64,000 nt of DNA from Cognatiyoonia sp965661665. Its GTDB lineage: Bacteria > Pseudomonadota > Alphaproteobacteria > Rhodobacterales > Rhodobacteraceae. Shown one piece after another: positions 7,292 through 16,367 of the stretch (its first letter is position 1; every line of letters begins with the position of its first letter). The position numbers were made by a program, and so were the translations under genes. The stretch lies in the NCBI RefSeq assembly GCF_965661665.1, contig NZ_CBFIEO010000005.1, positions 62,001 through 126,000 of the forward strand, written 5' to 3'. The notes under the pieces are model-generated. The model was not told the origin of the DNA. It saw only the letters and a program-made list of their open reading frames with translations, and did not search any database.

Positions 7292-9691
7292 CTAGAACGG
7301 AATGTCGTCCGCCTGCGCGGCACTCACAATAAACCGTGCAACGACGTTTTTCGAACCCGCTTTGTCAAACTCGATATCGAGCTTATCACCTTCGATCCCC
7401 ATCACTTCGCCGTAGCCAAACTTCTGATGGAACACGCGGTCGCCTTCTGTGAACGCGCTCACAGCATCCAGATCGATGGTCATATTGCGCGCCTCGGTGG
7501 GTTGCGACATGCCGCGCTGCTGGCTCCGCGCCTGCAGCCGCCGCCATCCGGGGGAATTGTAGACATCTGCCTTTGAGGCCTGCTCATGCAGGTCTGACCC
7601 CATCATACCTTGCATCGACGGGCTGGTTCTCGCCGCCATCCCAGCCGCGCCAAAGCCGCCCCCATATAAACCGGGAGGTGTCAGCACCTTCACATGATCG
7701 GTCGGCAACTCATCGATGAACCGCGACGGCATGGAACTTTGCCATTGCCCATACACCCGCCGGTTCGCTGCAAAGGAAATCGTACAAATTTGTTCGGCCC
7801 GCGTGATCCCGACATAGGCCAGGCGCCGTTCCTCTTCGAGGCCCTTCAACCCGCCTTCATCCATCGACCGCTGCGACGGAAACAACCCGTCTTCCCACCC
7901 CGGCAGAAACACTGCTGGAAATTCCAAACCTTTGGCCGCGTGGAGCGTCATGATCGACACCTTCTCCTCAGCGTCCTCGCTCTCATTGTCCATGATCAGG
8001 CTGACGTGTTCGAGGAACCCTTGCAGATTGTCGAAATTCTCCAACGCCTTGACCAATTCCTTGAGGTTTTCCAACCGTCCAGGTGCCTCTGGCGTTTTGT
8101 CGTTCTGCCAAAAGCCTGTGTAGCCTGACTCGTCCAGGATCATTTCAGCCAGTTCAACATGAGTATCCGCTTCGGCGCGCACCTGCGCGTGCCAACGGTC
8201 CAGACCATCCACCAGAATTCCCAGCTCTTTCAGGCCCTTTCCGCCCAAAAGCTTGCCTTGCACCACAAGCCGCGCGCCTTCGACCAGTGACACACCATTG
8301 GCGCGGGCCGTCCGTTGGATCGTTTGCACCGCTTTGTCACCAAGGCCCCGCTTCGGCGTGTTAACGATCCGCTCAAACGCCAGATCATCGTCTTGGCTCA
8401 CCGCAAGCCGGAAATAGGCCATTGCGTCTCGATTTTCCAAACGCTCGTAAAAACGCGGGCCACCAATCACACGATATGGCAGGCCAATCGTCAAAAACCG
8501 ATCTTCGAAGGCGCGCATCTGGTGCGAAGCACGCACAAGGATCGCCATGTCATCCAGAGAATAGGGTTCAAGCCCGCGCGTCCCACGCTGCAGCGCCTCC
8601 ACCTCTTCACCGATCCAGCGCGCTTCCTCTTCGCCGTCCCAATGGCCGATCAAGCGCACCTTTTCTCCATCGTCCCCTTCAGTGAACAACGTCTTGCCAA
8701 GCCGCCCCTTGTTCGCGGCGATGACACCAGCAGCAGCGCCAAGGATATGGCCGGTAGAGCGATAGTTTTGCTCCAGCCGGACGACATGTGCACCTGGGAA
8801 ATCCTTCTCAAATCGCAGGATGTTGCCCACTTCTGCGCCACGCCAGCCGTAGATCGATTGATCGTCGTCGCCGACGCAACAGATGTTTTTGTGACCACCG
8901 GCCAAAAGCCGCAGCCAAAGATACTGCGCGACGTTTGTGTCCTGATATTCGTCCACCAAGATGAAGCGGAACCAGCGTTGGTATTGCTCCAAGACATCAG
9001 GGTTCTTTTGAAAGATCGTGACCATATGTAATAGCAGATCACCAAAGTCACAGGCATTCAGCTCCTTCAAGCGCGCCTGATACCCGGCGTAAAGCTCTAC
9101 ACCCTTATGATCGAACGCCCCGCTATCTGCGACGGGCACAGCATCCGGCGTGTAGGCTTTGTTTTTCCAGCCATCAATGATGCCCGACAGCATCCGAGGG
9201 GGCCATCGTTTCTCATCGATATTCGCGGCCATGATCAATTGTTTGAGCAACCGTATCTGGTCATCAGTGTCGAGGATCGTGAAGTTCGACTTCAAACCTA
9301 CAAGCTCCGCATGCCGCCGCAACAGCTTCACACAGATCGCGTGAAAGGTGCCGAGCCACGGCATCCCTTCGACCGCCTCCCCCAAAAAGCGGCCCACGCG
9401 GGTCTTCATCTCCCGCGCGGCTTTGTTGGTAAAGGTCACGGCCAAAATCTCATTCGGACGCGCCGTGCCCGTCATCAGCAAATGCGCAATCCGGCTTGTC
9501 AGCGCTTTGGTCTTGCCTGTCCCTGCCCCTGCAAGCATCAGCACCGGACCTTGCAACACCTCCACCGCTTTGCGCTGCGCTTGATTTAGCTCATCCAAAT
9601 ATGGCGCAGGCCGCGCCGCCATCGCCCGTTGTGACAACGGGACAGCGGCTACGAAGGCGTCATCTTCTGAAAAACTGCTCATGCGCAACAC
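7292..9691 (-). CDS. UvrD/PcrA-type ATP-dependent DNA helicase (SF1)
   Basis: 3'-5' superfamily 1A helicase of nucleotide-excision or replication-restart repair. Helicase motifs are in order: LNQAQRKAV (Q motif), AGAGTGKTKALTSRI (Walker A), FTNKAAREMKTRV, LVDEYQDTN (II), GDDDQSIYGWRGA (III), LEQNYRST (IV), MTLHAAKGLEF (V) and YVGITRAE (VI). The C-terminal part (GDRVFHQKFGYGEVMGIEG) is the Tudor-like RNAP-interacting domain found in PcrA/UvrD. 799 residues. GTG 9691 has GGAAGGGG at good spacing; ATG 9682 is the alternative. It is convergent with the acetyltransferase gene. Confidence 0.94.
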   Translation of the reverse strand: MLRMSSFSEDDAFVAAVPLSQRAMAARPAPYLDELNQAQRKAVEVLQGPVLMLAGAGTGKTKALTSRIAHLLMTGTARPNEILAVTFTNKAAREMKTRVGRFLGEAVEGMPWLGTFHAICVKLLRRHAELVGLKSNFTILDTDDQIRLLKQLIMAANIDEKRWPPRMLSGIIDGWKNKAYTPDAVPVADSGAFDHKGVELYAGYQARLKELNACDFGDLLLHMVTIFQKNPDVLEQYQRWFRFILVDEYQDTNVAQYLWLRLLAGGHKNICCVGDDDQSIYGWRGAEVGNILRFEKDFPGAHVVRLEQNYRSTGHILGAAAGVIAANKGRLGKTLFTEGDDGEKVRLIGHWDGEEEARWIGEEVEALQRGTRGLEPYSLDDMAILVRASHQMRAFEDRFLTIGLPYRVIGGPRFYERLENRDAMAYFRLAVSQDDDLAFERIVNTPKRGLGDKAVQTIQRTARANGVSLVEGARLVVQGKLLGGKGLKELGILVDGLDRWHAQVRAEADTHVELAEMILDESGYTGFWQNDKTPEAPGRLENLKELVKALENFDNLQGFLEHVSLIMDNESEDAEEKVSIMTLHAAKGLEFPAVFLPGWEDGLFPSQRSMDEGGLKGLEEERRLAYVGITRAEQICTISFAANRRVYGQWQSSMPSRFIDELPTDHVKVLTPPGLYGGGFGAAGMAARTSPSMQGMMGSDLHEQASKADVYNSPGWRRLQARSQQRGMSQPTEARNMTIDLDAVSAFTEGDRVFHQKFGYGEVMGIEGDKLDIEFDKAGSKNVVARFIVSAAQADDIPF

Positions 9692-10073
9692 ATAACGCCC
9701 CTTCCGGACAGAGAAAAGGGTGTTCTACTTCCGTTCTCTCAACTTCAGTGCAATGTAACAGTCACCAGAACGGTCGCGGGTGATCCTGTTCGGCTTCTGA
9801 CCGGCAATCCTTTGCTGACCTTTGCCCCGTGTCTTGCCGCCCGAAACTTCCTGTGTGATCCGACCTCGGAATCGAGATACGCACCAGAAATCTCCGCCTT
9901 GTGTCAACCGATCCGATCGACCGCATGACGCACAGAAAGATGCAAAGCAGAACCTTGCCGGGTGGGCGCATGCGCACGTGCGATGTTTGCTGTTATGCGG
10001 CGATATCCGGGTCAAACAAAGCGCTTTGTCCTGCCTTCATTGACTGGCTTACGCGCAGCGCTAGCTGTGTGCG
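9692..10073. other. Intergenic stretch of about 380 bp, no certain gene
   Basis: A minus-strand open frame of 96 codons (9725-10015) covers most of it. The last about 50 residues (QEVSGGKTRGKGQQRIAGQ...) have protein-like composition, but there is no convincing ribosome site or family, so it is not called. No terminator or tRNA was seen. Confidence 0.4.
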
Positions 10074-10724
10074 GTGCTTAGAAAGATGTTTCATATCACC
10101 GCTATCAGCAGCACGCTTAGCGCTCATGCAGCCGTAGCTGGCCCAGACTTGCAAATCATCCTGGATCGACAAGACTCCTCAATCGAAGTCTACGCACATC
10201 TCGCCGCGGCGGACATAGACACTGTCTTCGGTGTATCAGCAGCAGGGTTGGCCGGATCTGACGGGCGGGTTTCATACGGCGCTTTTCGCGAGAGCGGGAC
10301 ATATGATTTTGGAAAGACCATGCTCAATGACGTCACCCTGTTCTCAGCGGACGGAAGCGGCGACCTGGACGCAATGTCGGTCATGGTTCACCCAACGGAC
10401 CTACAGGTGCCCTACCAAACGCCTTTTGATGCCGTGCTCGCAATGTCGATATGCAACGTTGACGACCCCATTGAACCGCCCTCAATCGACGATCTAAAGA
10501 TTTATGCCGGCTTTGTGGCGTATCCGATTGACGGACACGCACGGGCGACTTTGGCACTCCCGAACAAAAGCTCTCTGAAAGTTAAAATAATCACCTTTAT
10601 AAACAGCGTGTATGTCAGCACACAAATTCTCACCCTTGATCCTGGCCAGCCCATCGACTTGCCAACAATACCAAAAAATCATTGGCTCAGCTGGCTCACC
10701 TCGAATTCACTTTGGGCCGAATAA
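10074..10724 (+). CDS. Putative secreted protein of unknown function
   Basis: 216 residues beginning MLRKMFHITAISSTLSAHAAVAGPD, a plausible signal peptide with cleavage after AVA or AHA. The mature part is mildly acidic, without membrane segments or cysteine pairs (one Cys in MSICNVDDP). No domain is recognised. The GTG at 10074 or the ATG at 10086 could be the start. The G+C content falls towards the 3' end. It stands alone, upstream of pyruvate carboxylase and in the same direction, with about 125 bp between them. Confidence 0.6.
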   Translation: MLRKMFHITAISSTLSAHAAVAGPDLQIILDRQDSSIEVYAHLAAADIDTVFGVSAAGLAGSDGRVSYGAFRESGTYDFGKTMLNDVTLFSADGSGDLDAMSVMVHPTDLQVPYQTPFDAVLAMSICNVDDPIEPPSIDDLKIYAGFVAYPIDGHARATLALPNKSSLKVKIITFINSVYVSTQILTLDPGQPIDLPTIPKNHWLSWLTSNSLWAE

Positions 10725-10849
10725 TCGCGAAAACCGAACAGAAAACGTAAATAATGACGCATCATCGCGCGATTTCTACGCGTTTTCACGTATAGACCTT
10801 CCTGTCGTTGACGCATAGTAATGCTGCAACTGCAAAAGGACCCCTGCCC

Positions 10850-13800
10850 ATGAAGAACTTTCAAAAGATCCTCATTGCCAACCGCGGCGAGATTGCAATC
10901 CGCATCATGCGGGCCGCGAATGAGATGGGGAAAAAGACGGTTGCGGTCTTCGCGGAAGAGGACAAACTTGGTCTGCACCGCTTTAAAGCCGACGAAGCCT
11001 ACCGGATTGGGCAAGATTTGGGGCCTGTTGCGGCCTACCTCAGCATTGATGAGATCATTCGCGTGGCAAAAATGTCCGGTGCCGACGCTATCCACCCAGG
11101 CTACGGCCTTTTGTCGGAAAACCCTGATTTCGTCGATGCCTGTGAAGCCAACGGCATTACCTTCATCGGCCCGAAGGCCAAGACGATGCGCCAGTTGGGC
11201 GACAAAGCCAGCGCCCGCCGTGTTGCAATTCAGGCGGACGTGCCCGTAATTCCAGCAACCGACGTTTTGGGCGACGATATGTCGGCCATCAAGAAAGAAG
11301 CGGCTGAAATCGGCTACCCGCTGATGCTGAAAGCGTCATGGGGCGGTGGCGGTCGCGGGATGCGCCCTATCGAGGGCGAGGACGAATTGGAAGAAAAGGT
11401 TCTGGAAGGTCGTCGCGAAGCCGAAGCCGCCTTCGGCAACGGCGAAGGCTATCTAGAAAAGATGATCACCCGCGCGCGTCACGTTGAGGTTCAAATCCTT
11501 GGCGACCAGCATGGCGAGATCTATCACCTGTGGGAACGTGACTGCTCCGTCCAGCGCCGCAACCAAAAGGTCGTCGAACGCGCACCTGCCCCCTACCTGT
11601 CAGAAACGCAGCGCGAACAGCTCTGTAACCTTGGCAAGAAAATTTGCGCCCATGTGAATTATGAATGCGCCGGCACGGTCGAATTCCTGATGGATATGGA
11701 CTCAGGCGATTTCTACTTCATCGAGGTAAACCCACGCGTGCAGGTGGAACACACCGTCACCGAAGAAGTCACCGGCATCGACATCGTGCGCGCCCAAATC
11801 CTGATCGCGGAAGGCAAGCATTTGGCAACGGCAACGGGCTGCGCATCCCAATATGATGTGAAACTTGACGGACACGCGCTTCAGTGCCGCGTCACAACCG
11901 AAGACCCGCGCAACAACTTCATTCCAGATTACGGACGGATCCAGACCTACCGCTCCGCAACGGGTCCAGGTGTGCGTCTTGACGAAGGCACGGCTTACTC
12001 TGGCGCAGTCATCACCCGCTACTATGATTCCTTGCTTACGAAGGTCACAGCGCGGGCGCCAACGCCAGAGCAAGCGATCCACCGGATGGACCGCGCCCTG
12101 CGCGAATTCCGCATCCGGGGTGTGTCCACCAACATTGAATTCGTCGAGAACCTGTTGAAACATCCGACCTTCCTATCTAACGAATACACGACGAAATTCA
12201 TCGACACGACGCCGGACCTTTTCAACTTCGCAAAGCGCCGCGACCGCGCCACAAAAATCCTGACCTATATCGCCGACATTACCGTCAACGGTCATCCCGA
12301 AACGGCCGACCGTCCGCGCCCACCTGCGGATTTGAAAGCCCCTCGGCCTCCCGTGAAGCCGACCAGAGACATCCCCAACGGCACCCGCAACATCCTGATG
12401 GACAAAGGGCCAAAGGCTGTTGCTGACTGGATGAAAGAGCAGGACCAACTGCTAATCACCGACACAACCATGCGCGACGGCCACCAATCGCTATTGGCGA
12501 CCCGTATGCGCTCATTCGACATGATCAACGCGGCCCCCGCGTACGCCACAAAGATGAACCAGCTCTTCTCAGTCGAGTGCTGGGGCGGCGCAACGTTCGA
12601 CGTGGCCTATCGCTTCTTGCAGGAATGCCCGTGGCAGCGCCTGCGTGACATTCGGGAGAAGATGCCCAACATCATGACGCAGATGCTTTTGCGGGCGTCG
12701 AATGGTGTTGGCTACACGAACTACCCTGACAACGTGGTGCAAGAGTTTGTGCGACAGGCCGCTGTCTCTGGCGTCGATGTGTTCCGTGTTTTCGACAGCC
12801 TCAACTGGGTCGACAACATGCGCGTGGCAATGGACGCGGTGATTGAGGCCAAAAAGGTCTGTGAAGGCACGATCTGCTACACCGGCGACATTCTGGACCC
12901 AAGCCGCAGCAAGTATGACCTGAAATACTACGTCGGCATGGCGAAAGAGCTTGAGAAGGCCGGCGCGCATGTTCTGGGCCTTAAAGACATGGCTGGCCTG
13001 CTGAAACCAGCGGCGGCCACGGTTCTTATCAAAGCACTAAAGGAAGAATCCGATCTTCCAATCCACTTCCACACCCACGACACATCAGGCGCGGCCATCG
13101 CAACCGTGCTTGCAGCCGCAGATGCTGGGGTGGACTGTGTGGATGCGGCAATGGATGCGCTCTCCGGCAACACGTCACAGCCAACGCTCGGCTCCATCGT
13201 CGAAGCCTTGCGGGGCACGCCGCGCGACACCGGGCTCGACATCAAGGCGATCCGCAGCATCAGCAACTACTTCGAACAGGTGCGCGAGCATTACGCCGCA
13301 TTCGAAAGCGGCCTGCAAGCGCCAGCATCGGAAGTCTACCTCCACGAGATGCCGGGCGGTCAGTTCACAAACCTCAAGGCACAGGCCCGCAGCCTTGGCT
13401 TGGAAGAACGCTGGCACGAGGTCGCCCAGACCTATGCCGACGTGAACCAGATGTTCGGCGACATCGTAAAGGTGACACCATCCTCCAAGGTGGTCGGCGA
13501 TATGGCCCTGATGATGGTCAGCCAAAACCTGACTCAAAAAGACGTCGAAGACCCCAAGACCGAAGTGGTCTTCCCCGACTCCGTCGTCGAAATGATGCGT
13601 GGCAGCTTGGGTCAACCCCCTGACGGATGGCCGAAAGCAATCCAGAAAAAGGTGCTCAAAGGCGAAAAAGCCAGCACCGAACGCCCTGGTGCCGCGCTCA
13701 AACCGGTTGATTTGGAAGCCACCCGCAAAGACCTCTCCGATCAGCTCGACAGTAAGAATGTAGATGATGAGGATCTGAACGGATACCTAATGTATCCAAA

Positions 13801-14296
13801 GGTTTTCCTCGACTACACGAGCCGCCACAGAAAGTACGGACCAGTCCGCACGCTGCCGACCAAAACCTTCTTTTACGGCATGTCGCCTAGCGAAGAAATC
13901 GTGGCAGAAATTGACCCAGGCAAAATTCTCGAAATCCGGATGCAGGCGGTCAGTGACGTCAATGAAGATGGAGAAGTCAAAGTTTTCTTTGAACTCAACG
14001 GCCAACCACGCACCGTTCGCGTAATGAACCACTTGGTGGAAGCTAAGAAAGTCTCGCGGCCCAAAGCAGAAGATGGCAACGCAAACCATATCGGCGCACC
14101 AATGCCTGGCGTTGTGGCGACAGTTGCCGCCAAAGCTGGGGTAGAGGTCAAAGAAGGCGACCTGTTGCTCACCATCGAAGCCATGAAGATGGAGACGGGC
14201 ATTCACGCGGAACGCGATGCGGTCGTAAAAGCAGTTCATGTCTCCGCCGGTGGCCAAATCGACGCCAAAGACCTGCTGGTCGAATTCGAAGATTAA
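10850..14296 (+). CDS. pyc: Pyruvate carboxylase
   Basis: Biotin-dependent anaplerotic enzyme that converts pyruvate, bicarbonate and ATP to oxaloacetate; in roseobacters it is the main route replenishing the TCA cycle from C3 compounds. The single chain has biotin carboxylase at residues about 1-460 (ILIANRGEIAIRIMRA, ATP-grasp loop SWGGGGRGMR, VEVQILGD, EVNPRVQVEHTVTE), carboxyltransferase at about 530-830 (TTMRDGHQSLLATR, FRVFDSLNW, LKDMAGLLKP, HFHTHDTSG) and a C-terminal biotinyl domain with EAMKMETGIH. Its 1148 residues match the alpha4 single-chain form. ATG 10850 is chosen because KILIANRGE must lie near the N-terminus and AAAGGA precedes it. Confidence 0.97.
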   Translation: MKNFQKILIANRGEIAIRIMRAANEMGKKTVAVFAEEDKLGLHRFKADEAYRIGQDLGPVAAYLSIDEIIRVAKMSGADAIHPGYGLLSENPDFVDACEANGITFIGPKAKTMRQLGDKASARRVAIQADVPVIPATDVLGDDMSAIKKEAAEIGYPLMLKASWGGGGRGMRPIEGEDELEEKVLEGRREAEAAFGNGEGYLEKMITRARHVEVQILGDQHGEIYHLWERDCSVQRRNQKVVERAPAPYLSETQREQLCNLGKKICAHVNYECAGTVEFLMDMDSGDFYFIEVNPRVQVEHTVTEEVTGIDIVRAQILIAEGKHLATATGCASQYDVKLDGHALQCRVTTEDPRNNFIPDYGRIQTYRSATGPGVRLDEGTAYSGAVITRYYDSLLTKVTARAPTPEQAIHRMDRALREFRIRGVSTNIEFVENLLKHPTFLSNEYTTKFIDTTPDLFNFAKRRDRATKILTYIADITVNGHPETADRPRPPADLKAPRPPVKPTRDIPNGTRNILMDKGPKAVADWMKEQDQLLITDTTMRDGHQSLLATRMRSFDMINAAPAYATKMNQLFSVECWGGATFDVAYRFLQECPWQRLRDIREKMPNIMTQMLLRASNGVGYTNYPDNVVQEFVRQAAVSGVDVFRVFDSLNWVDNMRVAMDAVIEAKKVCEGTICYTGDILDPSRSKYDLKYYVGMAKELEKAGAHVLGLKDMAGLLKPAAATVLIKALKEESDLPIHFHTHDTSGAAIATVLAAADAGVDCVDAAMDALSGNTSQPTLGSIVEALRGTPRDTGLDIKAIRSISNYFEQVREHYAAFESGLQAPASEVYLHEMPGGQFTNLKAQARSLGLEERWHEVAQTYADVNQMFGDIVKVTPSSKVVGDMALMMVSQNLTQKDVEDPKTEVVFPDSVVEMMRGSLGQPPDGWPKAIQKKVLKGEKASTERPGAALKPVDLEATRKDLSDQLDSKNVDDEDLNGYLMYPKVFLDYTSRHRKYGPVRTLPTKTFFYGMSPSEEIVAEIDPGKILEIRMQAVSDVNEDGEVKVFFELNGQPRTVRVMNHLVEAKKVSRPKAEDGNANHIGAPMPGVVATVAAKAGVEVKEGDLLLTIEAMKMETGIHAERDAVVKAVHVSAGGQIDAKDLLVEFED

Positions 14297-14304
14297 TGTG
14301 TTCG

Positions 14305-14331
14305 GCCCACCGGACGTTTGCGTCGGTGGGC
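14305..14331 (+). terminator. Hairpin after pyc
   Basis: GCCCACC-G-GACG pairs with CGTC-GGTGGGC (11 bp with one bulged G, TTTG loop). No T-run follows, so it may act as a processing barrier or a weak terminator. Confidence 0.5.
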
Positions 14332-14398
14332 TGACCTCGCGTCCTATCTTGATCCAATGTAAAGGGTTGTTAGGCTCCTCCTTGATAGGAGGACCCCA

Positions 14399-14839
14399 AT
14401 GACCGCTCTCATCACGCCCCTTTACGCCCTGCCACTCGTGGCGCTTTTTCTGCTGTTCTCATGGCGGGTCATTGCGGAGCGGCGGGGCAAACTGTTTGCC
14501 TATGGCGCCAATGACAGCTCACACATTCAGGCCAAGATCAGGGCGCAGGGCAATTGGACGGAATACACGCCAATTACACTGTTTCTCATGTTGACCGCGG
14601 AGCTCACGGGCGTCTCTGCACCCCTCGTTTGCGCCACGGGCTTGGTCCTGCTGATTGGCCGTGTGATGCGCGGGATCGGAATGTCGTACATTCCCAAGCA
14701 GTTCTTCTACCGCAAATGGAAAGTGCTGCTGACGCTAATCGCCGTGGCTTTGGCGATGTTCGCGAATGTCCTGGCCGCCCTGCTTGACAGCCCTCCGCCC
14801 CACGAACGACAGTCCGCGCAGGGAGGGTCACTTTCATGA
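14399..14839 (+). CDS. MAPEG family membrane protein
   Basis: 146-residue integral membrane protein with four predicted helices and the MAPEG signature region: RVIAERRGKLFAYGAND, AQGNWTEYTPITLFLM and GRVMRGIGMSYIPKQFF. MAPEG proteins (microsomal glutathione transferase-like) are associated with eicosanoid and glutathione metabolism in eukaryotes; bacterial roles are mostly unknown. AGGAGG precedes the ATG. Its stop overlaps the next ATG, and the three genes 14399-16151 form a tightly coupled set. Confidence 0.85.
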   Translation: MTALITPLYALPLVALFLLFSWRVIAERRGKLFAYGANDSSHIQAKIRAQGNWTEYTPITLFLMLTAELTGVSAPLVCATGLVLLIGRVMRGIGMSYIPKQFFYRKWKVLLTLIAVALAMFANVLAALLDSPPPHERQSAQGGSLS

Positions 14840-15339
14840 GCAGTCTACTCGGCAACAGCCGCTTTCTTATCATCCTCGCGGTCATTGGGGCGCTGTTTGC
14901 GGCGACAACGCTGCTGATCTTTGGATTGATTGAAACGATCTTTCTCATCGAAAGCACGATTTCTGAGGGCGAAGTCTCCCGCAAAGTTGCCAAAGCGCTC
15001 GCGCTAGAGTTCATTGAGATCATTGATCTTTTTCTGCTCGGCACGGTCTTCTATATCGTGGCCATCGGGTTTTACGAGTTGTTCATCAGCACCAACGTCA
15101 AAGTCCCCGCTTGGCTCTCCATCACCACGCTCGACGACCTGAAAAATAAATTGATCGCGGTCGTGATCGTTGTGTTGGGCGTGCTCTTCCTCGGTCAAGT
15201 GGTCAGTTGGGACGGTCAACGCGATCTGCTTGGCTATGGCATCGCAATTGCCGCTGTAATCGTCTCGCTGAGTTATTTCCTGTCACAGACAACAAGCGGG
15301 AAAGCCGCGGCCACAAAGACCGAGACGACTAACGAATGA
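14836..15339 (+). CDS. YqhA/UPF0114 family membrane protein
   Basis: 167-residue protein with three or four membrane helices: FLIILAVIGALFAATTLLIFG near the N-terminus, a middle hairpin (LFLLGTVFYIVAIGFYELF) and two C-terminal helices. The block GFYELFISTNVKVPAWLSI with LDDLKNKLIAVVIVVLGV is typical of UPF0114. Function is unknown; it is possibly a small channel or a membrane-stress protein. Translationally coupled (4-bp overlaps) on both sides. Confidence 0.8.
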   Translation: MSSLLGNSRFLIILAVIGALFAATTLLIFGLIETIFLIESTISEGEVSRKVAKALALEFIEIIDLFLLGTVFYIVAIGFYELFISTNVKVPAWLSITTLDDLKNKLIAVVIVVLGVLFLGQVVSWDGQRDLLGYGIAIAAVIVSLSYFLSQTTSGKAAATKTETTNE

Positions 15340-16151
15340 AGAAACTCATCTGCATGACCGACATCCACATCACGGACGAAGGGGAAGATATCATAGGGCT
15401 CGACCCACTGGCACGCTTTTGCAAGGCCCGTGATGCAGCACTTGAGGCGCATCCCGACGCGGAGGCACTGATACTGATGGGCGACCTCACGCACCACGGC
15501 CGAGTGTCCCAATATCAACGCTTTGCGTCCGAGCTGACGGACATCCCGATGCCGGTGATCCCAATGATCGGAAACCACGACCGCCGCGATGCGTTCTTGG
15601 AGGTTTTCCCAAACGCCCCCCAAACGGTTGACGGTCACATCCAATCCATTCTCGATCTTCCAATGCACCGGATCATCACCCTCGACACGCTGGACGGTCC
15701 CCCCTACCCTAAATGGCACCATGCGGGGCTGCTGGGGGAGGCACGGTTGGGCTGGCTGAAAGCGGCGCTCGACGGTGCGGACGGGCGCATCCCGCTCGTT
15801 TTCGCCCACCACCCCCCGTTTGACACCGGCATCATCGGAATGGATTACATCAAGCTCAAAGATGGCCCCGACCTCTTGGCCATGCTCGCGCAGTATGAAA
15901 ACGCGCACCTTTTTTGCGGGCACGTCCACCGGACCATCTCAGGCAGGCTCAACGGTGTTTCTTGGAGCATGCTGAAAAGCACTTGCCACCACGGGCCATT
16001 GGAACTCAAGAAGCCTGATCCAACGCTGTCACTGGATGAACCAGGCAGCTACGGCCTTGCCCTGCTGCACGAGAGCGGCGTGGTTTTCCACAGTGAGGAC
16101 GTTGGCATCGAAGCCGAAGTTCAAACCGATATCGGCTCCCTCTCCGGCTAA
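15336..16151 (+). CDS. Calcineurin-like phosphodiesterase (CpdA-type metallophosphoesterase)
   Basis: 271-residue class III cyclic-nucleotide phosphodiesterase-like enzyme. The five metal-binding blocks are present: D-x-H in MTDIHIT, GDLTHHG, GNHDRRD, FAHHPPFDTG and GHVHRTISG. The best known relative is the 3',5'-cAMP phosphodiesterase CpdA, but glycerophosphodiester substrates are also possible in this family. The start overlaps the YqhA-like stop (ATGA). No membrane segment or signal peptide, so it is cytoplasmic. Confidence 0.87.
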   Translation: MKKLICMTDIHITDEGEDIIGLDPLARFCKARDAALEAHPDAEALILMGDLTHHGRVSQYQRFASELTDIPMPVIPMIGNHDRRDAFLEVFPNAPQTVDGHIQSILDLPMHRIITLDTLDGPPYPKWHHAGLLGEARLGWLKAALDGADGRIPLVFAHHPPFDTGIIGMDYIKLKDGPDLLAMLAQYENAHLFCGHVHRTISGRLNGVSWSMLKSTCHHGPLELKKPDPTLSLDEPGSYGLALLHESGVVFHSEDVGIEAEVQTDIGSLSG

Positions 16152-16190
16152 CGCGCAAGAACACTCAAATTTCCAGCTTCGATGCAATTT

Positions 16191-16220
16191 TTGACTTGCA
16201 GAGTAGCTGATCTGATTATA
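16191..16220 (+). promoter_or_regulatory. Sigma70-type promoter of tRNA-Gly
   Basis: TTGACT at 16191-16196 and ATTATA at 16215-16220, spaced 18 bp and ending 22 bp before the tRNA. Both hexamers are close to the consensus. Confidence 0.75.
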
Positions 16221-16242
16221 GTGGAGCCAGACAAATTGGTTC

Positions 16243-16317
16243 GCGGGCGTAGCTCAGGGGTAGAGCATAACCTTGCCAAGGTTAGGGTCGTGAGTTCGAA
16301 TCTCATCGCCCGCTCCA
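16243..16317 (+). tRNA. tRNA-Gly (GCC)
   Basis: 75-nt cloverleaf: acceptor GCGGGCG/CGCCCGC, D arm GCTC-AGGGGTA-GAGC, anticodon stem TAACC/GGTTA around loop TTGCCAA (anticodon GCC) and T arm GTGAG-TTCGAAT-CTCAT. The 3' TCCA is encoded. It stands alone, with its own promoter. Confidence 0.97.
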
Positions 16318-16367
16318 ATTTGAAAAACCATCACACTCGGAAGATGTCACCAGCTGCGAAAGATTGC

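Noticed and set aside
9725..10015. 96-codon minus-strand ORF downstream of the hypothetical secreted protein
   Set aside because: The C-terminal half looks protein-like, but there is no ribosome site or recognisable family and the N-terminal half is cysteine-rich nonsense; not supported enough to call.
11702..12163. Antisense ORFs within pyc
   Set aside because: Shadows of a highly conserved coding sequence with no independent start signals.
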